Assembly (NCBI RefSeq): GCF_024345375.1
Contig: NZ_JAGQAZ010000002.1
Location: 434,001-498,000, forward strand
Direction: 5' to 3'
DNA length: 64,000 nt
DNA from: Cyanobium sp. WAJ14-Wanaka
Lineage (GTDB): Bacteria > Cyanobacteriota > Cyanobacteriia > PCC-6307 > Cyanobiaceae
How positions within the stretch are numbered: the stretch's first letter is position 1; each line of letters opens with the position of its first letter. The notes below the pieces were generated by a model. That model was not told where the DNA came from, made no database searches, and worked only from the letters and a program-made list of their open reading frames with translations. Positions 38,276-47,361 of the stretch are shown here, one piece after another. A program made the translations under genes and the position numbers.

Positions 38276-39022
38276 ATGCCGGCCGGCCGCAGGCTTCGCC
38301 TTCCGCCCCTGCGGCAGATCCGCCAGGCCTGGCCTTGGGCGGTGTTGTTGCTGGCCTTGGTGGGGATTCGGCTCAGCAAGGGGGCCGGGATTTTGGATGC
38401 CTATGCCCTGCTCAGTCGCCCCTTTTGGCCAGGAACGGCCCAGGGTGAATGGGTGAGGCAGGCCCAGCGCCTCGAGGACCAGGGCCAGCTGCAACAGCTC
38501 AAGGCCGACAACGACCGGCTGAGGGCAGTTCTTCAGTTGCGATCCTCAGCAAATGGCTCCCTCGAGGCCCCGGTGATTTCCAGGGATAGCGGTGGCTGGT
38601 GGCAGCAACTGCTAATCGGCCAAGGCTCCCTGAAGGGTGTGAGCCCCGGCGATTCGGTGCTGGCGCCCGGGGGCCTGGTGGGCCGTGTGGCCAGCGTGAC
38701 CCCCACCACCTCCAGCGTCACCCTGCTCACCGATCGCCGTAGCCATGTGGGCGTCTGGGTGCCCCGCACCCGCCAACAGGGTTTGCTGGTGGGGGTGGGC
38801 AGCGGCCGGTCCGTGCTGCACTTTGTGGAGAAGGATCCGGGCGTGAGGCCCGGTGATCTGGTGTTCACCTCCCCGGCCAGCAGCCTGGTGCCCCCCAACA
38901 TCGCCGTTGGCGTAGTCCAAACGGTAAACGGCCTGGCATCTCCGGCGCCAGAGGCGATTGTGCAGTTGGCGGTGCGCTCCGATGCCCTCGATTGGGTCAA
39001 GGTGCTGGTGGGTGAGCGATGA
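38276..39022 (+). CDS. mreC: Rod shape-determining protein MreC
   Basis: 248 residues from ATG 38276. One N-terminal membrane span (AWPWAVLLLALVGIRLSKGA) is followed by a periplasmic coiled coil (QLQQLKADNDRLRAVLQLRS) and the beta-rich MreC core (VISRDSGGWWQQLLIGQGSL, GGLVGRVASVTPTTSSVTLL). KDPGVRPGDLVFTS and VGVVQTVNGLASPAPEAIVQ are typical of the second barrel. It links MreB filaments to PBP2/RodA wall synthases. It overlaps mreD by 4 bases. Confidence 0.92.
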   Translation: MPAGRRLRLPPLRQIRQAWPWAVLLLALVGIRLSKGAGILDAYALLSRPFWPGTAQGEWVRQAQRLEDQGQLQQLKADNDRLRAVLQLRSSANGSLEAPVISRDSGGWWQQLLIGQGSLKGVSPGDSVLAPGGLVGRVASVTPTTSSVTLLTDRRSHVGVWVPRTRQQGLLVGVGSGRSVLHFVEKDPGVRPGDLVFTSPASSLVPPNIAVGVVQTVNGLASPAPEAIVQLAVRSDALDWVKVLVGER

Positions 39023-39585
39023 CTGGCTGGGGCCGGATCGCCCAGGGGCCTGGCTGGTGGCTGGCCACGGCCCTGGTGGTGCCCTTTCTCAGCCTGGCCT
39101 CGCCCTGGCTGCTGAAGCTGGGGGGTGTGGCCCCGGCCTGGTCGGTGCTGTGGTTGTTGCCTTGGGCCCTGGTTGGCGGACCGCTGGCGGGGGCCTTGGC
39201 GGGCCTGGGTTTGGCCCTGCTGCTTGATGGCCTGCACTTGGGCTTCAGCAGCCAGGTGCCGGCGCTGCTACTCCTGGGCTGGTGGTGGGGTCGCTTGGGC
39301 AGTAAGGGCTTGCCAATTGAGCGCAGTTTCAGCCTGGGTCTGTTGGCCCTGCTGGGCAGTTTGCTGTTGGGTTTCAGCGTGCTGGTTCAGGAGCTGGTGG
39401 CCTTCTGCTGGGCCGGCCAACCCCCTGGCCAGCTTTTCAGTCAGGCTTTCCACCAGACCACCTACACCTGGTTTGCCCAAACCCTGCTTACGGCCCTACT
39501 GGCCCCGCCTTTGTGCTCCCTGCAGCTGCTGTTCTGGCGCCGCAAGAGCCTGGGTGGGCGCCGTTCACCCTTACCTAAGCAATGA
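39019..39585 (+). CDS. mreD: MreD-like membrane protein
   Basis: 188 residues, very hydrophobic, with five to six predicted spans, for example WLATALVVPFLSLASPWLLK, WSVLWLLPWALVGGPLAGAL and LGLLALLGSLLLGFSVLVQE. Family motifs of MreD are weak at sequence level, so the call rests on position directly after mreC (ATGA overlap), length and hydropathy. Its start and stop are both coupled: the stop overlaps the next gene by 4 bases. Confidence 0.8.
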   Translation: MTGWGRIAQGPGWWLATALVVPFLSLASPWLLKLGGVAPAWSVLWLLPWALVGGPLAGALAGLGLALLLDGLHLGFSSQVPALLLLGWWWGRLGSKGLPIERSFSLGLLALLGSLLLGFSVLVQELVAFCWAGQPPGQLFSQAFHQTTYTWFAQTLLTALLAPPLCSLQLLFWRRKSLGGRRSPLPKQ

Positions 39586-40910
39586 ATCAGCAAGTGCAAC
39601 GTCTCAGTAGGCGCCAATTAATGGCCCTGCTGGCCGGCGGCTCGGCGGCAGCGGCATTGGCCAGTTGTGGCCGGGGCAAGGGTGGTAACGGGGCCGGCCC
39701 GGGAGCAGACGGGAATCGCATCTTGAATGTGTGGACCCTGGATCTGGCCCCCAAGTTCAACGGCTACATCAATGGCGTGATCCAGGCCTGGGAAAGCCAA
39801 AATCCCGGGGTGCGGGTGCGCTGGACCGATGTGCCCTGGGGCTCGGCCGAGCGCAAATTGCTGGCGGCGGTGTTTGCCCGTACTGCCCCCGATTTGGTCA
39901 ACCTCAATCCCCCCTTTGCCGCCAACCTGGCCAGCAAGGGCGGCCTGTTGGATCTCATGCCCCTGCTCCCCTCCGGCGCAGCCTCCACCTATTTGCCCCA
40001 GATCTGGCAGGCGGGCCAGGCGGCTGGCGCCCAATTCGCCCTGCCCTGGTATCTCACCACCCGGATCACCATGGCCAACCGGCGCCTGCTGGAGCAGGCG
40101 GGTTTGGAGCAGCCACCTAGCCATTGGGAGCAGGTGCCGGCCTACGCCCAGGTCATGCGCAAGCGCACCGGTCGCTACGCCCTCTTCATCTCAGTGGTGC
40201 CCGACGATTCGGCCGAGCTGCTGGAAACCTTTGTGCAGATGGGGGTGCAGCTGCTGGATGGCGACCACCAAGCCGCCTTCAACAGCCCGGCAGGGCGCCA
40301 GGCCTTTGGTTTTTGGAGTGATCTCTACCGCCGCGGTTTGCTGCCCAAGGAGGTGGTCAGCCAGGGCTATCGGCGGGCGGTGGAGCTCTATCAAGCGGGG
40401 GACCTGGCCCAGGTGGCCACGGGCCCGGATTTCCTCGCCAATCTGCAAACCAATGCCCCCGGCGTTGCCGCCCATACGGCCCCCTATCCGCCGCTTTTGG
40501 GTGCCAGTGGTGACGCCAACGTGGCGATGATGAACCTGGCGGTGCCCAAGCAAAGTGCCATGGCCCCTGAAGCGATCAGCTTTGGCCTGATGCTCACCAA
40601 CGCCCCCAACCAACTCGCCTTTGCCCAGCAGGCCCGGGTGTTGCCCTCAGCAGTGGCAGCCCTAGAGGAGCTCGAAAAGGATCTGGATCAGCCGGGTTCA
40701 TCGGGGCCTTTGGTCCAAAAGGCGCGCCTGCTTTCTGCCCAAACCCTGCGTTACGCCAAGGTGCTGGTGCCCTCCATCCCCGGGGTGAAGCGCCTGCAGG
40801 CGATCCTCTACACCCAGTTGCAGCGGGCAATGTTGGGAGAGCTCTCCAGTGATGCGGCCCTGGCCGCGGCGGAGCACCAGTGGAATCTCTATGCCAGCGC
40901 CCGCTGGTGA
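39582..40910 (+). CDS. ABC sugar-type solute-binding lipoprotein
   Basis: 442 residues. The N-terminus has a twin-Arg-like SRRQLMALL and a lipobox LASC (the Cys would be lipidated). The mature part is a group 1 solute-binding protein: LNVWTLDLAPKFNGYINGVI, WESQNPGVRVRWTDVPWGSA, RTAPDLVNLNPPFAANLASK, then QFALPWYLTTRITMANRRLL. The fold resembles binding proteins for glucosylglycerol, maltose or sucrose. No permease or ATPase gene is nearby. It overlaps the mreD-like gene (ATGA), so it is translated from the mreBCD transcript, which is an odd place for a transporter component. Confidence 0.85.
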   Translation: MNQQVQRLSRRQLMALLAGGSAAAALASCGRGKGGNGAGPGADGNRILNVWTLDLAPKFNGYINGVIQAWESQNPGVRVRWTDVPWGSAERKLLAAVFARTAPDLVNLNPPFAANLASKGGLLDLMPLLPSGAASTYLPQIWQAGQAAGAQFALPWYLTTRITMANRRLLEQAGLEQPPSHWEQVPAYAQVMRKRTGRYALFISVVPDDSAELLETFVQMGVQLLDGDHQAAFNSPAGRQAFGFWSDLYRRGLLPKEVVSQGYRRAVELYQAGDLAQVATGPDFLANLQTNAPGVAAHTAPYPPLLGASGDANVAMMNLAVPKQSAMAPEAISFGLMLTNAPNQLAFAQQARVLPSAVAALEELEKDLDQPGSSGPLVQKARLLSAQTLRYAKVLVPSIPGVKRLQAILYTQLQRAMLGELSSDAALAAAEHQWNLYASARW

Positions 40911-40991
40911 ATTAATTGGTGAATTAAATGGAAATCACAGCAAAGAATCGGCAGTTCGGTTCCTGAAGAAATCCTTAAATCTGCCTAGATC

Positions 40992-41011
40992 GCCTCTGCT
41001 GGAGAGGCTTT
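40992..41011 (+). terminator. Weak intrinsic terminator after the mre operon
   Basis: The stem GCCTCT/AGAGGC encloses a five-base loop and is followed by only three T residues. It sits in the 164-base gap between the solute-binding protein gene and the response-regulator gene. Confidence 0.35.
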
Positions 41012-41074
41012 GGGGGATGACCGTAAGAGGGGCTGCAGGCTAATGTTGTGATTCTTAATCGCGGGTCCGACTAG

Positions 41075-41878
41075 ATGCTCCTGGAGGAAAGGCTGAATCA
41101 GGGCCAGATTCCAGGGGCAGATGGGGGTGCTGATGCCAAGGCAACCGTGCTGGTGGTCGACGACGAGGCGGCCGTGCGCCGGGTGCTGGTGATGCGCCTG
41201 CAATTGGCTGGTTACCGGGTGGTTTGCGCAGAAGACGGCGAGGAGGCCCTCACCCTTTTCCACCAGGAGCAGCCCGATCTGGTGGTGCTCGATGTGATGT
41301 TGCCCAAGCTCGATGGCTTTGCGGTCTGTCGGCGGTTGCGGGCTGAATCCTGCGTGCCGATCATTTTTCTCTCCGCCCTCGATGCCATTGCCGAAAGGGT
41401 TTCTGGCCTCGACCTAGGCGCCGATGACTTCCTGCCCAAGCCCTTTAGCCCCAAGGAGCTGGAGGCCCGCATTGCCACGATCCTGCGCCGGGTGGGCCGG
41501 GGCTCCGCCGCCAACGAGCCCAGGGAAGTGCCTGCCGGCAGTGGTGTTTTGCGGGTTGGCGATCTGGTGGTCGACACCAACCGCCGCCAGGTGACCCGCG
41601 ATGGCGAGCGCATTGCCCTCACCTATACCGAATTCAGCCTGCTAGAGCTGCTCTTTCGCGAGCCAGGCCGGGTGGTTCCCAGGGCAGAAATCCTTGAGCA
41701 GCTTTGGGGCTATCCGCCGCGCCGTGCCGCCGACCTGCGGGTCGTGGATGTTTACGTGGCCCGCCTGCGCGGCAAGCTCGAGCCCGATCCCCGCAATCCT
41801 GAGTTGATCCTCACCGTGCGTGGCACCGGCTACGCCTCCCAGCGCATGGGCGATGCGGCCCTGGCTAGCGCCGGCTGA
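41075..41878 (+). CDS. rpaB: OmpR-family response regulator, RpaB type
   Basis: 267 residues. The receiver domain has ATVLVVDDEAAVRRVLVMRL (acidic pocket DDE), LVVLDVMLPKLDGFAVCRRL with the phospho-acceptor Asp, IIFLSALDAIAERVSGLDLG, and the Lys in DDFLPKPFSPKEL. The winged-helix effector has RIALTYTEFSLLELLFREPG and RRAADLRVVDVYVARLRGKL. The sequence pattern and the position just before lysS match cyanobacterial RpaB, an essential regulator that binds HLR1 sites at high-light and photosystem genes. An extra N-terminal about 22 residues precede the receiver, so a later start is possible. Confidence 0.9.
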   Translation: MLLEERLNQGQIPGADGGADAKATVLVVDDEAAVRRVLVMRLQLAGYRVVCAEDGEEALTLFHQEQPDLVVLDVMLPKLDGFAVCRRLRAESCVPIIFLSALDAIAERVSGLDLGADDFLPKPFSPKELEARIATILRRVGRGSAANEPREVPAGSGVLRVGDLVVDTNRRQVTRDGERIALTYTEFSLLELLFREPGRVVPRAEILEQLWGYPPRRAADLRVVDVYVARLRGKLEPDPRNPELILTVRGTGYASQRMGDAALASAG

Positions 41879-41917
41879 GTGCTCCTGCAGGATGGACCCA
41901 GCTGATCGCTGCCTGCC

Positions 41918-43414
41918 TTGTCGGATCTGCGCGAGACCCGCCTTGAAAAAGCCGAAGCCCTATCGGCCTTGGGTCAGGGTCCCTATGCCCTGCGCTTTGA
42001 GCCCAGCCACCGCACGGCCCAGCTCCAGCAGGCCCATGCCGACTTGGCCAACGGCACCGAGCGGGATCTGGCTGTTTCCGTGGCCGGCCGAGTGATGACC
42101 CGTCGGGTGATGGGCAAGCTCGCCTTTTTCACCTTGGCCGATGAAACCGGCCCAATCCAATTATTTATTGAGAAGGCCACCCTCGAAGCCGAGATTCTGG
42201 ACGATCCCGAGGCCTTTGCCCACCTCACCTCCCTGGTGGATGCGGGCGACCTAATTGGGGTGCAGGGCAGCCTGCGGCGCACCGATCGGGGCGAGCTCTC
42301 GGTGAAGGTGAAGGGCTGGACCATGCTCAGCAAGAGCCTCCAGCCCCTGCCGGATAAGTGGCATGGCCTGGCCGATGTGGAGAAGCGCTATCGCCAGCGC
42401 TATCTAGACCTGATCGTTTCACCCCATACCCGGGAAACCTTCCGGCGCCGGGCCCAGGCGGTGAGTGCCATGCGCCGCTGGCTTGACGATCGCGATTTCC
42501 TGGAGATCGAAACGCCGGTGCTGCAAAGCGTGCCGGGCGGTGCCGATGCCCGGCCCTTTGAAACGCACCACAACGCCCTCGACCTGCCACTCACCCTGCG
42601 GATTGCCACCGAGTTGCACCTCAAGAGGCTGGTGGTGGGAGGTTTTGAGCGGGTCTATGAGCTCGGCCGGATCTTCCGCAATGAGGGGGTGAGCACTCGC
42701 CACAACCCCGAATTCACTTCCGTGGAGGTCTACCAGGCCTACGCCGACTACACCGACATGATGGAGCTCACCGAGCAGCTGCTGGCCCACGTCTGCCTAC
42801 AGGTGTGCGGCAGCACCCAGATCACCTACCAGGGCACGGAGATCGATCTGGCTCCGCCCTGGCGGCGGGCCACGATGCACCAGCTTGTCGAGGACGCCAC
42901 TGGCCTTGATTTCACCCAGTTCGGCAGCCGCGATCAAGCAGCAGCAGCGATGGGGGCCCAGGGGTTGGAGGTGCCGGCCTTGGCTGATTCGGTGGGACGG
43001 CTGTTGGTGGAGGCCTTTGAGCAGAAGGTGGAAGCGGATCTGATCCAGCCCACCTTCGTGATCGATTATCCGGTGGAAAACTCCCCCCTTGCCCGCGCCC
43101 ACCGCAGTAAGCCCGGGATGGTGGAGCGTTTTGAGTTGTTCATCGTGGGCCGCGAGACCGCCAATGCATTTAGCGAGTTGATTGATCCGGTGGATCAGCG
43201 CCAGCGGTTGGAGTCCCAGCAGGCCCGCAGGGCAGCCGGTGACCTGGAGGCCCAGGGGGTAGACGAGGACTTCATCCAGGCCCTGGAGGTGGGGATGCCC
43301 CCCACCGGCGGCCTGGGCATTGGCATTGATCGGCTGGTGATGCTGCTCACCGACAGCCCCTCCATTCGCGATGTGATTGCCTTCCCGCTGTTGCGGCCGG
43401 GCGCAGTGGGATAA
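41918..43414 (+). CDS. lysS: Lysyl-tRNA synthetase (class II)
   Basis: 498 residues from TTG 41918; [20 protein letters not shown] is the typical cyanobacterial LysS start. The anticodon-binding OB fold has [20 protein letters not shown] and [20 protein letters not shown]. Catalytic motifs are motif 1 in [20 protein letters not shown], motif 2 in [20 protein letters not shown] and motif 3 in [15 protein letters not shown]. It charges tRNA-Lys. The 39-base gap to the response-regulator gene suggests a shared transcript. Confidence 0.97.
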   Translation: MSDLRETRLEKAEALSALGQGPYALRFEPSHRTAQLQQAHADLANGTERDLAVSVAGRVMTRRVMGKLAFFTLADETGPIQLFIEKATLEAEILDDPEAFAHLTSLVDAGDLIGVQGSLRRTDRGELSVKVKGWTMLSKSLQPLPDKWHGLADVEKRYRQRYLDLIVSPHTRETFRRRAQAVSAMRRWLDDRDFLEIETPVLQSVPGGADARPFETHHNALDLPLTLRIATELHLKRLVVGGFERVYELGRIFRNEGVSTRHNPEFTSVEVYQAYADYTDMMELTEQLLAHVCLQVCGSTQITYQGTEIDLAPPWRRATMHQLVEDATGLDFTQFGSRDQAAAAMGAQGLEVPALADSVGRLLVEAFEQKVEADLIQPTFVIDYPVENSPLARAHRSKPGMVERFELFIVGRETANAFSELIDPVDQRQRLESQQARRAAGDLEAQGVDEDFIQALEVGMPPTGGLGIGIDRLVMLLTDSPSIRDVIAFPLLRPGAVG

Positions 43415-43457
43415 TGATCCTTAATAGGACATGTCCCACCACGGGAACCTCTAACCA

Positions 43458-43721
43458 ATGAGCGGTGAGCGCGTCGGTTTTCGCTTCAAACACGCTGATG
43501 CGGTGGTGAAGCGCAACCCCCAGGGTCGCTCGCGGCGCGGCTGGGTGATGGAGCCGGTGGAGCAAACCACCAGCCGCGGCACCAAGATGCCCGCCTATCG
43601 GATTCGCTGGCGAGACAGTGAACGCCCCGAGATTGTGCTCCAGCACATGCTGATCGCCGATCCCGATCCCACCCCTCCCCCTGAAGGCGTCAGCCTGGTG
43701 CCCCCAGCACCCAAGAAATAG
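43458..43721 (+). CDS. Conserved small protein of unknown function
   Basis: 87 residues, basic, with no membrane segment. ERVGFRFKHADAVVKRNPQG, RRGWVMEPVEQTTSRGTKMP and YRIRWRDSERPEIVLQHMLI look like a small beta barrel that could bind nucleic acid, but I do not recognise a named family. A proline-rich tail ends in PAPKK. It follows lysS by 43 bases, an arrangement I associate with picocyanobacteria. The coding call rests on composition and position. Confidence 0.6.
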   Translation: MSGERVGFRFKHADAVVKRNPQGRSRRGWVMEPVEQTTSRGTKMPAYRIRWRDSERPEIVLQHMLIADPDPTPPPEGVSLVPPAPKK

Positions 43722-43724
43722 GGT

Positions 43725-43955
43725 TTAGGCGCTTTCCGGGGCGCGGGTGATCAGGGGCGCTTCGATTTCCTCCAGTAGGGGCGTAATCGCGGCCTCCCTG
43801 GAGCGAAGCAGCAACTGGGTCAGGCGGGCGATGGCCCCTTCGCCGAGGTCCTGTTCGCTGATTCGATCAAAGGCTTCTCGGTAGAGATCCTCGAGCTCGT
43901 CAATCAAGCCTTCGCGCACCTGGCGCATGGCCGCCCGCTGCTCTTCCCTGCCCAT
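43725..43955 (-). CDS. Conserved small helical protein of unknown function
   Basis: 76 residues, strongly charged and helical: GREEQRAAMRQVREGLIDEL, then EDLYREAFDRISEQDLGEGA, then LTQLLLRSREAAITPLLEEI. No transmembrane segment or known motif is seen. It lies between two clear genes, 18 bases downstream of egtD on the same strand, so it may be co-transcribed with the ergothioneine genes. Confidence 0.55.
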   Translation of the reverse strand: MGREEQRAAMRQVREGLIDELEDLYREAFDRISEQDLGEGAIARLTQLLLRSREAAITPLLEEIEAPLITRAPESA

Positions 43956-43973
43956 TCCTAGCTCCGTGCTGCC

Positions 43974-44945
43974 TCAGCAGAGTCTGCCCGCAATGGCGGG
44001 GTCTGCTTGCACCAGCAGGTGCAACGACAAATCCCCCTGGGGATCACTCCAGCTTTGGCTGCAGCTCCAGCCTGCGGCCGCGGCCAGGGCCCTAAAGGCC
44101 TCGGGGTCGTATTTGAAGCTGTATTCGGTGATCAATTCCTCGCCGGCGCCGAAGCTCCAGACCTGGCCCGCCAGTTGCACCGATTGCTCCTTTGCACTCA
44201 CCAGGGCCATGGCGATCCGGCTGTGCTCCGCCTCCCAGCGGGCCCGATAGCTAAATAATTGGGGATCAAAATTGCCGGCCAGGTCGCGGTTGAGTCGCAC
44301 CAACAGGTTTTTGGCAAAGGCCGCCGATACCCCTGCCGCATCGTTGTAGGCCGCTTCGAGCCGCTCCACGGCCTTGGGTTGGTCGATGCCGATCAACAGT
44401 TTCCCCCCGGGGCCCAGCAGCTTGGAGAGCTGGCAAAGCAGGGCCTGGGCATCCGTTGGGGTGAAATTGCCGAGGGAGCTGCCTGGGTAGAAACCCAGCC
44501 GGGCTTGGCCCTCCAGCAGGGGATGGGCCGGCAGTTGGTCCAGCTGGCTGTAGTCGCAGCAGATACCCAGCACGGGCACCTGGGGGAAGTGCTGGCGCAA
44601 TTCGACGCAGGCGTTTGCTAGGTGCTTGGCGCTGATGTCGAGGGGTACGTAGGCGGGCGGTTTGAGCGACCTGAGCAGGGGGCCGACTTTGCGGGCGCTG
44701 CCGGCGCCAAATTCCACCAACACCCCCGGGCCCAGGGCCTGGGCTAGGGCAGGGGCATGGCGCTCGAGCAGGGCTGTTTCGGTGCGGGTCAGGCCGTATT
44801 CCGGCTGCTCACAGATCGCCTCAAACAGCCTGGAACCCTCGGCGTCGTAGAGCAGCCAGGCTGGCAGCTGCTTGGGTCGTTTGGCCATGCCCAGGCTGAC
44901 CAGCCGAGCCACGTCGGCCGGTTGGGGGTGCAGGTCGATCAGCAT
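43974..44945 (-). CDS. egtD: L-histidine N-alpha-methyltransferase
   Basis: 323 residues from ATG 44945, which gives the family length. LPAWLLYDAEGSRLFEAICE and QPEYGLTRTETALLERHAPA are the conserved EgtD opening that binds histidine. PGVLVEFGAGSARKVGPLLR is the SAM site, and GFYPGSSLGNFTP is the family hallmark. It trimethylates histidine to hercynine, the first committed step of ergothioneine synthesis. It starts 19 bases after the egtB stop and shares that operon. Confidence 0.95.
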   Translation of the reverse strand: MLIDLHPQPADVARLVSLGMAKRPKQLPAWLLYDAEGSRLFEAICEQPEYGLTRTETALLERHAPALAQALGPGVLVEFGAGSARKVGPLLRSLKPPAYVPLDISAKHLANACVELRQHFPQVPVLGICCDYSQLDQLPAHPLLEGQARLGFYPGSSLGNFTPTDAQALLCQLSKLLGPGGKLLIGIDQPKAVERLEAAYNDAAGVSAAFAKNLLVRLNRDLAGNFDPQLFSYRARWEAEHSRIAMALVSAKEQSVQLAGQVWSFGAGEELITEYSFKYDPEAFRALAAAAGWSCSQSWSDPQGDLSLHLLVQADPAIAGRLC

Positions 44946-44964
44946 GCAATTGGCAGGGCCCTGT

Positions 44965-46266
44965 TCAGGTGTCTTTGGCGAGCCGCAGGCCGGAGGCCAT
45001 CCAGCGGCATGCAGGAGGGTAGTAGTTGCGGTAGCTGGGCCGGGCATGGCCGGGCGGTGTGAGGAAGGAACTACCCCTAAGCACCATCTGCGAACTCATG
45101 AATTTGCCGTTGTATTCCCCGACGGCCCCTGCTGCCGGAGCAAAGCCCGGGTAAGGGCGGTAGGGGCTGGCGGTCCATTGCCAGAGCAGTCCATTTGCCT
45201 GGGGAAGCTCTGCCTGGGCCAGTGGCGATTGGGCTTGGCTAGCTGCCACCTCCCACTCGGCCTCCGTTGGTAGGCGTGCCCCGGCCCAGCGGGCGTAGGC
45301 ATCGGCCTCAAACCAGCTGAGGTGGCGCACCGGTGCCTGGGCTTGCCGTGCCTGGCGACCACCCAAGCTGAATTCCCACTCCCCGCGCCAGTAGCGGGGT
45401 GCCTGCCACTGTTGCTGCTGCGCCCTGGCCCAGCCCTCGCTCATCCACAGCTCGGGCCGTTCGTAGCCCCCGTCGGCGATGAAGCTGGCGTACTCGCCAT
45501 TGGTAACCAGCCGACTGGCCAGGGCAAAGGGCTCCAGCCACTGGCGGTGCCGGGGGGTTTCGTTGTCGAAATGGAAAGCTTCGCTGTCTTTGCCGATGCT
45601 CGCCAAACCACCATGGCCGATGCTCACCAAGCCGCCGGGATGGTTTAGCCATGGGCCAGGCTCCGGGCCCCAGTCCTGTTGGTAAAAGCTTTCGTAATGG
45701 CTTTCGTAGGCGCCTCCGTAGGCGGGCTCGAGCGGGTTGCGGCTGAACCCATCGAGCAGGTCTGTTAGCAGCAGTTCCTGGTGTTGCTGCTCGTGTTGCA
45801 GGCCCAATTCCAGTAGCTGCAGCCAGCGGACTGCCTCTGGAGTGCTGGGCTCGGCCAGGGCAGCATCCAAAACGGCCTCCAGGGCCCGATCCACCCGCTT
45901 ACGCCAGGCCAAAACCCCATCGATTGGCGGGCGGGTCAATAGACCGCGCTCCGGCCTGGGGTGGCGGGCGCCAACGCTGTCGTAGTAGCTGTTGAACAGG
46001 AATCCCCAGCGGGGATCGGCCGCCTCAAATGCCGCCAACGCCCCCCTGAAATGGGCCTTAAAACAGGCTGCCTCCAGCAGGAAGGTTTCAAAAAACCAGG
46101 TGGTATGGCCCAGGTGCCATTTGGGTGGGCTGGCATCCGCCATCCCCTGCAGGCAGAGATCCTCCGGGCCGAGGGGGGCGATCAGCGCCACGCTGTGGTG
46201 GCGCACCATTTGCAGGCGAGCCAGCAGCTCTTGGGGGGCCGTGCTGGTGCCCGTCGCCACAGCCAT
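44965..46266 (-). CDS. egtB: Ergothioneine synthase-type sulfoxide synthase EgtB
   Basis: 433 residues from ATG 46266. The N-terminal DinB-like domain has KWHLGHTTWFFETFLL and the iron-binding HX3HXE motif in LGLQHEQQHQELLLTDL. The C-terminal FGE-sulfatase domain reads HFDNETPRHRQWLEPFALAS, NGEYASFIADGGYERPELWM and, near the end, RGSSFLTPPGHARPSYRNYY. It joins a thiol donor to hercynine using oxygen and iron. No egtA or egtC is nearby, and a cysteine synthase gene is divergent from it. Both facts would fit cysteine as the direct sulfur donor, but the donor is not visible in the sequence. Confidence 0.93.
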   Translation of the reverse strand: MAVATGTSTAPQELLARLQMVRHHSVALIAPLGPEDLCLQGMADASPPKWHLGHTTWFFETFLLEAACFKAHFRGALAAFEAADPRWGFLFNSYYDSVGARHPRPERGLLTRPPIDGVLAWRKRVDRALEAVLDAALAEPSTPEAVRWLQLLELGLQHEQQHQELLLTDLLDGFSRNPLEPAYGGAYESHYESFYQQDWGPEPGPWLNHPGGLVSIGHGGLASIGKDSEAFHFDNETPRHRQWLEPFALASRLVTNGEYASFIADGGYERPELWMSEGWARAQQQQWQAPRYWRGEWEFSLGGRQARQAQAPVRHLSWFEADAYARWAGARLPTEAEWEVAASQAQSPLAQAELPQANGLLWQWTASPYRPYPGFAPAAGAVGEYNGKFMSSQMVLRGSSFLTPPGHARPSYRNYYPPACRWMASGLRLAKDT

Positions 46267-46332
46267 CAATCCCCTACCAAAGGCCCGACCTTAGGGAGCT
46301 TGCCTACGATCGCGCCACAGCCAGATTGTTTG

Positions 46333-47361
46333 ATGCAGGCCAGCGCCATGGGCGAAAGCGCTTCCGGAATTACCAATGGTTTTGTGGGCGCGGTTGGCGA
46401 TACCCCGCTGATTCGGCTGCATGGGCCCAGTGAGCTCACCGGTTGCACGATTTTGGGCAAGGCCGAATTCATGAACCCCGGCGGTTCGGTGAAGGATCGG
46501 GCGGCCCTGGGGATCCTGTTGGAGGCCGAGCAGGAGGGGCTGCTGAAGCCGGGGGGCACGATCGTGGAGGGCACGGCTGGCAACACCGGCATTGGCCTCA
46601 CCCACCTCTGCAATGCCAGGGGCTACAGGGCCCTGATCGTGATCCCCGAGACCCAGTCGGCCGAGAAGATCGGCCTGTTGCGCAGCCTCGGTGCCGAGGT
46701 GCGCACGGTGCCCGCAGTGCCCTACCGGGACCCCAACAACTACGTAAAACTCTCCGGCCGCATTGCCGAGGAAACCCCCGGTGCAGTTTGGGCAAACCAG
46801 TTCGACAACCTGGCCAACCGCCGCGCCCACTACAACAGCACCGGCCCGGAGATTTGGCGGCAAACCGGTGGCGGCGTCGATGCCTGGGTGGCCGCCACCG
46901 GCACCGGCGGCACCTATGCCGGGGTGGCCCTCTACCTGAAGGAGCAGAACCCCAAGGTGCGCTGCGTCCTGGCCGATCCCCATGGCAGCGGCCTCTATGG
47001 CTGGGCAAAGTCTGGCGACCTCAGCATTTCGGGAAGTTCGATCACCGAGGGGATTGGCAACAGCCGGGTCACCGCCAACCTGGAGGGTGCCCCGATCGAC
47101 GACGCCGTGCGCATCGACGACCAATCCGCCCTCGACACCATCTACGGCTTGCTCTGGCAGGAGGGGCTGTTTTTGGGGGGCTCGGTGGGCATCAATGTGG
47201 CCGCGGCCGTAGAAACGGCCAGGCGCCTGGGTCCTGGCCACACGATCGTGACCGTGCTCTGCGACAGCGGTGATCGCTACCGCTCCCGCCTCTACGACGG
47301 CGACTGGCTGGCGGGCATGGGACTGCGCCAACCCCAAAGGTTTGGGCTGGAGGCGGGCTGA
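46333..47361 (+). CDS. cysK: Cysteine synthase A (O-acetylserine sulfhydrylase)
   Basis: 342 residues from ATG 46333; ATG 46348 is an alternative. VGDTPLIRLHGPSELTGCTI precedes the PLP lysine in FMNPGGSVKDRAALGILL. GTAGNTGIGLTHLCNARGYR binds the substrate carboxylate, and VAATGTGGTYAGVALYLKEQ is the phosphate loop. It makes cysteine from O-acetylserine and sulfide. The last 50 residues (GHTIVTVLCDSGDRYRSRLY) are standard. It is divergent from egtB and its stop overlaps the start of the kinase-like gene, so it is coupled to it. Confidence 0.92.
   Translation: MQASAMGESASGITNGFVGAVGDTPLIRLHGPSELTGCTILGKAEFMNPGGSVKDRAALGILLEAEQEGLLKPGGTIVEGTAGNTGIGLTHLCNARGYRALIVIPETQSAEKIGLLRSLGAEVRTVPAVPYRDPNNYVKLSGRIAEETPGAVWANQFDNLANRRAHYNSTGPEIWRQTGGGVDAWVAATGTGGTYAGVALYLKEQNPKVRCVLADPHGSGLYGWAKSGDLSISGSSITEGIGNSRVTANLEGAPIDDAVRIDDQSALDTIYGLLWQEGLFLGGSVGINVAAAVETARRLGPGHTIVTVLCDSGDRYRSRLYDGDWLAGMGLRQPQRFGLEAG

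Noticed and set aside
43406-43439. GTGGGA/TCCCAC pairing after lysS as a terminator
   Set aside because: The loop is long and no T-tract follows; it may be incidental.
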